From NCBI GenBank assembly GCA_024516035.1, contig CM044955.1, positions 15,740,079 through 15,804,078 of the forward strand: 64,000 nucleotides of DNA, in the 5' to 3' direction. Numbering within the stretch: the stretch's first letter is position 1; each line of letters opens with the position of its first letter. This DNA comes from Bactericera cockerelli. Lineage: Eukaryota; Arthropoda; Insecta; Hemiptera; Triozidae. Below the pieces are notes generated by a model. The model saw only the letters and a program-made list of their open reading frames with translations, was not told the DNA's origin and ran no database searches. Position numbers and translations under genes: made by a program. Of this stretch, positions 54,570 to 64,000 are shown in pieces.

Positions 54570-56245
54570 AATATAATGCAGACAAAATATTATGAAGAGA
54601 CTTACTCATTCCACCGAGAAAAAAACAGTTCTGGGTGAATGATTCTATTTTTTTCAACCCTTCTGGAGAGTAATTTTCTAAAATAGAGAAAGGATTGGTT
54701 GTTTCGTTTGTGTCAAGGATTCAGGATGAGGAGGATGTCTAGAAGAAAGGACCGGACGCATAGACAGAACACATCCAGATAAATCCTGGCCCACCAGCTC
54801 TTCCTTCAATCTACGATGAATAATAGGGATAAATAGGTACCTCATAATACAATGATAATAGAGCGTGCCACATCTGTTCCTAGCTTCAAATCTTTGGTTT
54901 GTTAGCTTGTTAGGTCTCGTAGATTACTCGTACAATTCACTTGGGTAAAATCCGAGATAAAAATAACTCCCCCATTTTTTCTAAGGAATAAAAAATAATA
55001 CTCAACTAAACTAACTAATGAGAAGTGAAATCAGGATAGAGACAACTGAATAAGCATGTGATGAAAAGTTGAACTCGAGTGGTCTGAAAAGTGTGGTGGC
55101 GTGGTCAAATTTATGATTTTTATGTTTATGTGCATGTGGTTCAGCTATAAACAAAGATTTTTCATCGTTTTTTTTTTGGATTCTGAAAAACAATGTGAAT
55201 CGTTTTCTTGCTCAATTATCTCCAAAAAACAAAATTAAAGTTATGTATTCTAAAGTTTGCAGAGAAAAGAGATTGTATCTCTTTTCTCTGCTGATGTGTT
55301 TTTACTTTTCTTATTTATTTATTTACACTTTATTTTTTTCTTACAAAACAATCAAAAATAAATTAATAACAATTTTTTTTTTTTTTTTTTTACATAAAAA
55401 TACGTACAAAAAAACAAAGAAAATTATCAATTTTTATTTACAATGGTTTGTTAATCCGGTGCAAAGTTAATGCCTTGAGCGTTTTCTACTGCTTTCTTCT
55501 GCATTATCATTAAAATTCCTTAAGAACAGTTACAGTGTGTTAAAAGCGACAACTGGATTGGAACGACGGCCTTGCCTACACATGAATAAATAATTTTATG
55601 CTGCGCTCGGGATAGCATACCATGGTATAAGAACTGAAACAAGTGAAACATACTTGTTTTCATTGGATTTATTAACATCACATTACTATTAGATTATGCA
55701 AGCAATTTGAAAGCAAGAAATGCGAAATCCAAGTTGAAAAAATTAGATCCGTAATAAGAAGTTCTTTTATATTTTTTATTTAACAATGTAGAATCTAGAT
55801 AAGTTATTTATTTTTTACGCATCTCGACACATTTCGCTTACTATACTTCACGCTCGGTCGACTGCAACAGGTTCAAAGTTAAGCCCCAGTTAAGCTTCTC
55901 ATGTTGAAAATACATTAACTGCTTGGCAGCTAAAACCTTAGAAAGAGATTGTCTGTATTAAAAATATGTATACGTATTGCAGAAAGAAATAATGAAAAGT
56001 AAATCATACATTTATGCTTGAGAAAAGACAAAATACATGCATTTCCTTGTCGGCGCATTGGTGCAAGAGAATCAACAGAGAAAGACTGATGATTATATGA
56101 TGAAAGTCATGAACTAAGAAGCTTCATAACTTGAGCGAAGATAGAAAATATATCTGTTAACTACGTTGGAGTAATAACAAAGAACCAGTAAAAAGTGTTA
56201 ACTATTTTATTTTTCAACACAAAAAACTAACAAGAAGTATTAACT
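54570..56245. other. Intergenic, AT-rich with LINE-tail-like low complexity
   Basis: No gene is supported. The segment at about 55300-55400 has (TTTA)n and T-rich runs of the kind left by LINE 3' ends ('cttatttatttatttacact'). I see nothing else. Confidence 0.3.
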
Positions 56246-56264
56246 ATATATTTTACTGTCGAAC

Positions 56265-56319
56265 CCTTGTAATATTCCCAAAATACAAATAAAAATATTT
56301 ATTTATTTATTTATTATTA
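56265..56319 (+). mobile_element. Tiny retroposed insertion (~55 bp) with 15-bp target duplication
   Basis: ATTTTACTGTCGAAC occurs exactly at 56250-56264 and 56319-56333 (sharing one base with the insert end). Between them is a short sequence ending 'aaatatttatttatttattt' and 'attatta'. It looks like a severely 5'-truncated LINE that kept only its microsatellite tail. Confidence 0.7.
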
Positions 56320-56339
56320 TTTTACTGTCGAACACAAAC

Positions 56340-57875
56340 ATATCTTATTGATGTCTTTATTTATACATGCCATAAATTTAATATAACAAGACCCCTTATT
56401 CATAAAACGCATCTTGAATGCTACTAAATTTCCTGAGAGTAATACCAGATTTTGAAAGCCCAGCCTTTATTTTCGAAGTCATAAACCAGTTCCACATCTA
56501 GTCCCGACAGTTACTAAAACAATTCGTATGGACTTGGACTATTATAATATTTCTTTTCTCTGTCAACAGAAACCATACTAATCTCTTTTATGTGTTTCAT
56601 GATAATCACTTACTATCAGTGTTTTTAAAACGTTCATTGAGGCGGCTCTGAAGTCCTGATTTATTGTATAAGACCGATTGACTGAATTCACCAGGACAGA
56701 CAGGCCAGGATCTCTGTTCAGTCAGCGAGAGACCCTGACTAGAGGCATTAACAACGCTGCTATGAAATCAAAAACAACAAATATTGTAAGAGCAAATCAG
56801 ACCACTTTAAAAACTGGTATGAAGACTGCATATTAATTTCGGAAAATTATTATCAGCCCAAAAAGAAGTTACGTAGCACTGCGCCGCCCCTTAAACCCTA
56901 GGGAGTGTTGACCTGTCCTATATAGATTTGAATAGAGCAGTTATAGAGCACACAACCATAATGTCCCCTAAAGTCACTAAATGAAAGCCCTATTGACTAA
57001 TAATTATGGGTTCCACTAATTGATGAAGACTCTTCCGATCCCTCTATTCTAAGAAGACGATGTCTATAATCCGGAATCATAAAACATTTTCGTGTGTAGA
57101 ACAAAAGAAAATTTTAGGGTTGATTTAATTTCCCACTTCCATTTTCACCAAACGTGATTGTCAACAATGAAAGTGGTATTTCATGTTTACTGTTTATAGT
57201 AGTGATTAGTTGGTATAGTATGTTTTCTTTCCGATGGGTAGGGTTCTAGGATTTTAAAAAATCTCTTTTAGATGAGTTGAGATAAAGGTTAAATATTATG
57301 TCTTAATGAACATGTCTTTGAGAAATTTTCAAACATGATTTCCAAAGTTTCAAACATGATATTTATTTATAACTTGCACGATAATTCGGCTGTAAGACTA
57401 TTATACGACTCGAGTTTTACCATTCTTGTTTGGTAAAAAAAACCCTCAAAAACATGAAATCTAAATTCCATGGATTCACCAGGTTTCAAACGAAGACCAA
57501 CTGCATACCAGCAAGCGCCACATACCACTGGAGCATGGACCCATGATACACCTGTCGATTCCAGAGAGGTATTCAACAAGAAATATTCAGCGAAGAATTA
57601 CCTTTAGGAGGCACAAAATGGCGCTCGATGCCGACTTACGTTACTGACGACCAGTGACATGAAGCAGGCCGCGAAGCCATTGACATGCCAACATTCCTGC
57701 AACACATTACATTCAACATGTCAATGCTGTAACCGAACCTAATTTAATTACTCTTACTTGGAAGAGATAGAAGTCTAAATACTCGTATAAACATTGCTAC
57801 AAACATTGAGTCGTAAAAAACAAACAAATCAAACTCGTAGCTGCTAATTGAGTGTCTACGAATATACGAATACAA
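56340..57875. other. Intergenic stretch without a supported gene
   Basis: A 70-codon minus-strand ORF at 57367-57579 has no recognisable domain. No repeat family of the window was identified. I see nothing else. Confidence 0.3.
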
Positions 57876-57879
57876 GATG

Positions 57880-57950
57880 GGCAAGATACAACACAGACCA
57901 CAAGCGTCTAAAGTATCTCCCATTTCATGGCTACGAAATAAAAAAGGCTG
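57880..57950 (+). mobile_element. Fragment of SINE family E (3' end)
   Basis: 'cagaccacaagcgtctaaag' and 'catttcatggctacgaaata' are the 3' body and tail of family E on the + strand. The head is missing. It adjoins the family F fragment at 58060. Confidence 0.6.
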
Positions 57951-58059
57951 TGAAAAACTTATCTTTTAAAAAGAGAAAGACCATTCTCGCTGGGGGAACA
58001 AAAGCGGTACCAGCCATGTCAGACAAAAAGACAAGAACAAAAATCTTAGGCGCCCTCGA

Positions 58060-58195
58060 CAGGGTTGGCGTTAGAATGTGTATCCAGTGTGGAGGTAGAT
58101 GTGCTAGAACCAACCAACCTCAACCATGAGGAACAGGTTGGCCAATGCCGACCTAAGTTTTAGAGAAGGCAAAGTGAAAGAAGAAGAAAAAAAGA
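58060..58195 (+). mobile_element. 3' fragment of SINE family F
   Basis: 'gttggcgttagaatgtgtat', 'aaccaaccaacctcaaccat' and 'ggccaatgccgacctaag' match the family F 3' body and an A-rich tail ('aaagaagaagaaaaaaag') follows. The head and central block are absent. Confidence 0.65.
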
Positions 58196-58199
58196 CAGA

Positions 58200-59255
58200 G
58201 ACTGTCTCGGGTTCGCTCAGTCAGGCAGGCATTGACGCGTAAAACTTGTAAGCATGCCTCCTGTTGAATTGGGAACACGAAGGTTACCCACTGACGTATA
58301 GGGTACCTATAGTTCATAAAACTTAATGGATCCAGGGAAATCGATCTATGTAGCATTTTTTTCGTACAGCTACACATAAATATACCACTTGCAGAGACAT
58401 AAATTTAGGACGAGGAAACCTTACATGGCAGAATTACTGGTATTCTTGAGAATTCTGAAGTATAAATGCGGTGACAGGCGCCTCCCATGAAGAAATCCTA
58501 CCAAGATAGAATCTATTTTGACGTGGCTTATATCTACTTAAGGTAACAGCGTTCGTCATATCTAGCTTAATCTGGTGTCCTAGAATTTTTTATTAGCATG
58601 GATATAAAAACAAATTGCAATCAGCATAAACATCCTTGTAACATATGTCATTGCACAATGCGGTCTCAATGTAAATATCATGTAAATTCATTACTCCTAT
58701 CATGCATATTCATTCTCTATTCTGATTTCAACAAATAGCAACCTAAATAAGGAAGAATGTGTAATCAAAGACATGTGGGACAAAGCATTCAGAGGATTAT
58801 ACAAATTTGATCAACATCATTTACAAGAAATTACGCAAATGCAATTGTCAGTATACTCGTACAAAGTGGAAGCCATGTAATATGTATCTGAGTGAATAAC
58901 ACTACATAATGTATGTATCAAAATCAGTAGTGCTCTATGATTAGTGTGGTTGAGCTCATTTTCATTCCCAGTACAGTTGTACACAAAATGCCTACTTTCG
59001 CATTTTATAGATAGTAGATAATAATTGAATAGAATGGGGAAGATATGTAAAACAAATGGATGTTCAAAAATAGAAAGCCTAAGAAAGTAATTGGTTTAAG
59101 CAACAACTTGGTAGAGACTATAGTGACAGTACAAGATGTTTACCCCAATTTCCCTCCCAAAAATATATAGAAAACCATATCTAATAAATAAATTGAATCG
59201 CTTCGGCAGCCAAGAAAATGGACCCAAAAATTGCCTTGTGAACATTGACAATAGT
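58200..59255. other. Intergenic stretch without a supported gene
   Basis: ORFs are short and without domains. No repeat family was recognised. Confidence 0.3.
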
Positions 59256-59437
59256 AAACCAAATAAAAACGACAGTCTAATAACCGTTATCAAGATGTGA
59301 CAGCTTCGTAACGCATTAACCCAATAACCCTCCAACGGATAAATGTAATGATATTTGGTGATGTAAGGGAAAACGACTAGTTCGATTATGAATGACAAAC
59401 ATTTGTTTCGCAATTTCCCAACCTCCCATGAGGTACG
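59256..59437 (+). repeat. 182-bp duplication unit 1
   Basis: The unit runs from 'aaaccaaataaaaacgacag' to 'cccatgaggtacg' and recurs directly after itself at 59438-59987. Short indels distinguish the two ('acccaataaccctcc' against 'accctcc', and 'gatatttggtg' against 'gatttgtgtcatcgtggtg'). Confidence 0.85.
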
Positions 59438-59987
59438 AAACCAAATAAAAACGACAGTCTATTAACCGTTATCAAGTTGTGACAGCTCCGTGGCGTAATG
59501 GTTGTGACTACTGCCCGTAGTCCAGAGTTCCCGAGTTCAACTCCCGGCTGGGGCAGACTTTTCGAAGAAAATTCTGTTCCATCCAAACACGTGAGGCTGG
59601 CATTTCCGGCCCTACCCAGGCTGGGTGAGGTTAATGTGGGTAGCTGGTACGATTCCCAGCGAATGGAGGGTAAAACCCCCGTCCTAATCCAGGACGTTAA
59701 ATCAAATAGAATCGTTGGCGTTAGGAAGGGCATCCAGCCATAAAAAAACGTGCTCCACCCTACCAACCTCAACCATGAGGTTGAACAATGCCGACCCCAA
59801 AAGCAACATAAGCTAATATGGGATAAAGGCAAGGGAGATATAAGTTGTGACAGCTTCGTAACGCATTAACCCTCCAACGGATAAATGTAATGATTTGTGT
59901 CATCGTGGTGATGTAAGGGAGAACGGCTAGTTCGATTACGAATGACAAACATTTGTTCCGCAATTTCCCAACCTCCCATGAGGTACG
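59438..59987 (+). repeat. 182-bp duplication unit 2, split by a SINE
   Basis: The same unit starts 'aaaccaaataaaaacgacag' and ends 'cccatgaggtacg'. It is interrupted by the family F SINE and its target duplication (59488-59855). Subtracting these leaves 182 bp, the length of unit 1. Confidence 0.85.
59488..59841 (+). mobile_element. SINE family F copy inside a duplicated unit (F2)
   Basis: AAGTTGTGACAGCT at 59474-59487 and 59842-59855 marks the insertion. The head ('ccgtggcgtaatggttgtga', B box 'gagttcaactcccgg'), the central block ('ggctggcatttccggcccta', 'ggctgggtgaggttaatgtg') and the 3' body ('gcgttaggaagggcatccag') are complete. The tail is 'aaaggcaagggagatat'. Confidence 0.9.
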
Positions 59988-59989
59988 TA

Positions 59990-60400
59990 TCTAATGCTTG
60001 AATTATTCGATTAGGCTTTCGTCAGGCATTTTACGACCGCCTGGTACGGAATTTGGCTAATGAAATTCTGCTAACTCTGAAGGACAGGGATTCAGCTCAT
60101 TACTGACATTATTCAGCTCTAATGTAATAGGTTAACATCAACAATAGGAAAACACGTCATCGTTTAGGAACTGACAATGAATGATGCAATATGCTAATGA
60201 AATGTTCGAGACTAAATGACGAGCGTATTATGAGCATTATTTGCATTACAGGTAGGCACATATGATGTCGGTATAGATTCAATTTTCCATTCCTATGGTC
60301 CAATTATGTAGGCGTAATTTCATTTTGTGATATGAAAACATTCAGAACCACCATATCTTGTCATGCACTATTACTAAAACTAGCCTCCCTAAATATTTGC
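59990..60400. other. No supported feature
   Basis: No ORF, repeat family or structured element was recognised. Confidence 0.3.
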
Positions 60401-60411
60401 CACACTTATAT

Positions 60412-60482
60412 TAGGACTCGAATCGCCGATCCTCCGGTCACAAGTTCTTCGCCTTATCGATCGAACGACTGAGGTCGGTATT
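60412..60482 (-). mobile_element. Head-only fragment of SINE family C (C8)
   Basis: On + 'ggactcgaatcgccgatcct' and 'cgccttatcgatcgaacgac' then 'tgaggtcggta' are the reverse complement of the family C head. The 3' half is absent. Confidence 0.6.
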
Positions 60483-60700
60483 TCGGAAAAGTTTTCGAGA
60501 AATATTTCAGAAAAATTTCAGAACCATGAGGATGATGAAAATTCCTATAACAGAAACTACCAACTGATAGTCCGTGATGACGTCACATATCGTGACCAGC
60601 AGAGCCAGCGCCCAGCCTGACAGATATGGACGAGAGATAGGAAGCTGGTTCTGTTTATCCTCACGATTTCTGTTCAGTCGAGGTGCTGTCCAGATCTGGC

Positions 60701-60755
60701 CTCAGTAGCTCCATCAGCTACAAAGCGGCGGACTCTTAACCTGGAGGCCGGTGGA
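60701..60755 (+). mobile_element. Head-only fragment of SINE family C (C9)
   Basis: 'ctcagtagctccatcagcta', 'caaagcggcggactcttaac' and 'ctggaggccggtgg' match the family C head up to the point where the B box should begin. It is truncated by the L repeat that starts at 60764. Confidence 0.6.
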
Positions 60756-60763
60756 GCAGTGTT

Positions 60764-60905
60764 GGACAAAAAACATTTTTCATATTCTTTGTGTGATTTC
60801 CTCAATTAGAAAAAATATGAAAAATGTTTCTATCCAACAAGAAATACACACGTTATACGATAAAAAAAACTAATGCGTTCCGCAAAATTTACCAGTCAGT
60901 GAATT
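60764..60905. repeat. Dispersed repeat L, copy 2, foldback
   Basis: 'ttggacaaaaaacatttttc' and 'gaaaaatgtttctatccaac' are inverted, so the core is a hairpin. The right part ('actaatgcgttccgcaaaat', 'ttaccagtcagtg') is the reverse complement of the start of copy 1 at 54196. Confidence 0.6.
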
Positions 60906-60909
60906 TACA

Positions 60910-61790
60910 TGATAAATATATACATAAACAAATACCTATTACACTCCGCATACAGATCTAGACCTAGATCTCAATACTACAAGATGCCAAAAACTTTACA
61001 TAGGAACTTGACCTTTGATTTACATTTGTGTTTTCTGTGGGATGTACGATCTACATACAAAACGATTAATCTGATCGTGCTAATATTGCTCTGTTTATAA
61101 CCTCCTCCTCCTCATCCATTGTTTAGCAGCCAGATGTCTGTGTTTGACTCTGATCTTCAGGCAGTAACTAATCTGCTGTCAAATCGTTCTGAGGTTTAGC
61201 AGTAACATTTCTGCAATGGTAACACCGGGTTTGACACAGATCAAGGACATGTCTCTAGTGCCTCTGGCGTAAGCAAAATCTTGCACATTCACTTTCGAAA
61301 TGGAGTAAGAAATTAGAATAGCTTTCTCTAAGTACTAGGATTAGTTTTTTATTTATTTTAATTTGGTTTGTCATTTTAAATGACTTCGTCAGTTCAAATG
61401 ATCTCGCAGTTCTTTTTTATCCACAAAAAAAATGTCTTCTAAAAATTCCCACCCACTCAAGCACTGGAAACATGACAAAACCAATAAGAGAAATCGTTGA
61501 TAGATTGGAACACAGCGAAATTAAACGACCCATGAAATAAAAAAACAATCATTCTCAGTTGAATGAAAATATAAAAATAGGTAATCGTAGTAAATGACCC
61601 ATGATGATAGAGTTCAACTCCATTCATTCATTGATTTTATTAATGGAGCAGGAACGTGTAAACTATAGTAATAGTATTACTATGCTGAGTTCATTCATGA
61701 AATTAAATTGATTCATTATTTCGTCCACGAAAATATATTCGGTGCTGAAATGACTGATTAGCGAAACAAACACTGCACCTAAGTACAGGG
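60910..61790. other. No supported feature
   Basis: Short ORFs only. No repeat family was recognised. Confidence 0.3.
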
Positions 61791-61800
61791 CCGATATCAG

Positions 61801-61968
61801 AGCCGACCTCCGTGGCTCAGAGGTTAAGAGCATTGGGGGCTGACCCGGAAATTGCGGGTTCAAATCCTTACTGGAGCGGAAAATTGAGTTTTTCAAAAGG
61901 TAAAGTGCCCTGGAGAAATGCGAAAGCGGTTCCGCGGCACAATTACCTTTTATATATATAAAAAAAAT
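61801..61968 (+). mobile_element. SINE family H copy (H2)
   Basis: The head 'gacctccgtggctcagaggt', 'taagagcattgggggctgac', the B box ('gggttcaaatcc'), 'aaagtgccctggagaaatgc' and a TATATA/A-rich end follow H1 at 51497. The element is shorter than H1 in the middle. Confidence 0.75.
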
Positions 61969-61969
61969 C

Positions 61970-63700
61970 CATACACTCCAAAAAGATGGTTTGGAATTTC
62001 CTAACCCACTGATTGCTCATTAGTCAGTCATTAAATCATTACCAATTGATGAATAGCGGCAATCCGCGGGATGGTCTCGTTAACATTAAGCCAAAGTAAG
62101 CAAAGAAGTGAGTATGTGGATAGTATAAACACCTTGAGCGCCTGAGTAATGTCTACTGTCTTGGGTTGCATGGCTTACTGCGGGTTACATGGCTTACAGG
62201 ACAAGAGAATAAGCAGTAGATGTATGGAAGTCCAAGATAGAAACATTATTATGTGTGCAATGAAGATGTCTCTAGATAATGCTACCTTTTCTGGTCCACA
62301 AGTGAGCATTAGTAAGCCATTCACACTTTCGTCATGTCCCCCCCCCCCTTCCCTGCTCAGTTGGACTGAATGAAAACGCAGAAGACTCAAATATGAAACT
62401 AAATTTTCCGGCTAATGAGAGCAAATAAATTCGAAACAGCTGTCCGGGTATGTTCTGAGATTCTTGTATATCTATATTGTACAACTTCTCACGTTTCTAT
62501 ATTTATACTTTTTACGTTCCTTATCCTATAGAAAGGAAAGTAATGGAATCACTCAATTTTTTTACGAATCTCTCAATTTCATACTATCTAGTATACAGTG
62601 ATTGAGCACTAAGCTAGAATTAAAAGCCCCCCGTGAGTTCGATCCTGAGATTTGACAACGAAATCTGTTATTGAGCATTGAATAGTTATCAAATCAATCC
62701 CCACGGCAATAATTTTGATTGATTTCATTGATTATTCTGACTACACACCTTGCTTTGGATATGAAGTTAATTACTATATTGCTTTATTATCATTTTAATT
62801 ATGAGCAATATCATCATTATTCGTTAGTTTCATTACCCAAACAAGTTATTCCCGTTCAATACCTATATTGTGATATGAACGAGCGTCATAAACGCTACAT
62901 TAATCAATGTCAGGTCTATATAATGCGCCACATATGGCTGTTCTCCTAGTTGCCTGATTGTCAAGTTCACTAGCAGACTAGTTGGCACCCATCTATTGCT
63001 TTGGCAAATATTAACAAGCATTGATAGGCATAATATTATGTATGTCTTTCATATGATAAATTGACATGCTCTCATGCTCGTTCATTAATGAGTTATGATA
63101 AACTGTGCCAAAACTGAAACTCTGGCAACAGTTAGAACTCCCTGGGATGTTGCAACAGCCCTGAAGGTTTCGCCTAAACATCAGATTCTGAAAACTCACG
63201 CAGCCTACGGACTAGAAATCACTGGTACCACATTTAAATATAAAGTCCTGATTTTGCATTTTGACAGTAAACGTTTGTCAAAAGCGAAAATTATATTAAG
63301 GACATGACAATTAAGGCCCATGTTCTGTGGATGCCCAATACAATAATTACCCATATTTAGGAAACCAATACAATGTGGACTTTTCGAAACATCCCTTTTG
63401 AGAAGGTGCAAAAAAGTGATGCTGGTGCCATATCGTGTTCCCATATATCTAATGAGCAAAAAAAACCCATAATTATTTTATGCAGTAATAACCAACATTA
63501 AAATTTAAGAAGCAATTAAACTAAACATCATAATCCATTTTTAATGATTCCCACTTAACAAATAGGCTTGATGACGTTTGCTCTTGCTAGAATCGAGTAC
63601 ATTATTAGGCAGAAACAAAAACCAAACAGCACCTTTTAAGAAACAACTCTTCATAAGAACTTTATATTCGAGAAGCAATTAATACAACCATAATTCTGCG
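61970..63700. other. Intergenic stretch with one palindrome
   Basis: No gene is supported. At about 62515-62549 'gttccttatcctatagaaag' and 'gaaagtaa' form an imperfect hairpin like the terminus of repeat J. The rest shows only short ORFs without domains. Confidence 0.35.
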
Positions 63701-63723
63701 TTAATTACAGTTCTGAAGAGGCA

Positions 63724-63933
63724 ATGGACGGCACGCACGGTAATGAAGGGGAACCTGTCAGTTGTGAGAACGGTACTGAACCGCTAGCTCACCCGGTTGA
63801 CGAGCAGTGCATCCGCCTCGAGATGTTAATTGACAATGACCAAACTCAGGTGGCATCTGGTGGTACCCATAATGCGGGACTGATAATTATTCTCAGGGAC
63901 CTACTTAACCAATTGTGGCGAACCAATCAACAG
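63724..63933 (+). CDS. Possible first coding exon at the window edge
   Basis: A 70-codon frame starts at ATG 63724, 10-15 bases after 'ttaattacag|ttctgaagag', an acceptor-like AG. It ends at CAG|GTGGGT (63934), a fair donor in phase 0. The peptide is acidic and hydrophilic ('GTHGNEGEPVSCENGTEPL', then 'IILRDLLNQLWRTNQQ'). After 63944 a different frame reads 'MNQSTGLFELQERNQELK', a coiled-coil-like run that continues past the window edge. It may be a host exon or the start of a retroelement gag-like protein; neither can be settled here. Confidence 0.3.
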
Positions 63934-64000
63934 GTGGGTTTCAAATGAATCAATCAACAGGTTTGTTCGAACTACAAGAACGCAATCAGGAACTGAAAAG

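Overview
This is AT-rich, gene-poor eukaryotic DNA. It has spliced coding sequence, no operons, many microsatellites and a dense, layered load of transposable elements. The element mix (a mariner deletion derivative, a poly(A)-tailed APE/RT LINE with near-intact ORFs, non-autonomous Helitrons, a TTAA-flanked piggyBac-type MITE, and many tRNA- and 5S-headed SINEs with ATT/TTA tails) points to an arthropod, probably an insect. A hemipteran is my best guess from general familiarity with such repeats, but the window has no conserved marker gene that settles it.

Layout. 1-9.6 kb: intergenic DNA with SINEs, a piggyBac-type MITE (2415-2792) and a 917-bp mariner remnant (5950-6866). 9.7-14.0 kb: the only convincing host gene. 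It is on the + strand with at least four exons (10333-10845, 11021-11293, 12734-12882, 13118-13795) whose splice phases all agree, a probable further 5' exon ending at 10228, and a poly(A) signal at 14030. I do not recognise the protein. 14-26 kb: non-coding DNA with SINEs, some with perfect target-site duplications, a GGT microsatellite and a Helitron. 26.46-29.9 kb: a minus-strand LINE with complete endonuclease and reverse transcriptase ORFs that meet at an ATGA overlap, and an unusual heptad repeat in the linker. 30-43 kb: SINEs, three foldback or inverted-repeat elements, a second Helitron and a 5S-rRNA-headed SINE. 43.26-45.92 kb: a 2.66-kb inverted-repeat element carrying a decayed coding region of unknown function, interrupted by two SINEs. 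46-64 kb: more SINEs, a PIF/Harbinger-type MITE, a tandem duplication split by a SINE, and a possible coding exon at the right edge.

SINEs are the main theme. I group them by sequence into families A (CCGGGAC-type tRNA head, ATT tail), B (GGATCCGTTGGTTCGAATC head, TTA tail), C (CTCAGTAGCTTGATCGATAA head), D (GACAGAGCGAGTTAGCGCGC head, ATT tail), E (TTATTTCGTAGCCATGAAA 3' body), F (CTCCGTGGCGTAACGG head, long body), G (5S rRNA head) and H (GACTCAGTGGTTAAGAGC-type head). F and G share a central domain although their heads differ. These letters are labels for this window only. All boundaries and identities come from reading the sequence by eye; no alignment or database search was run.
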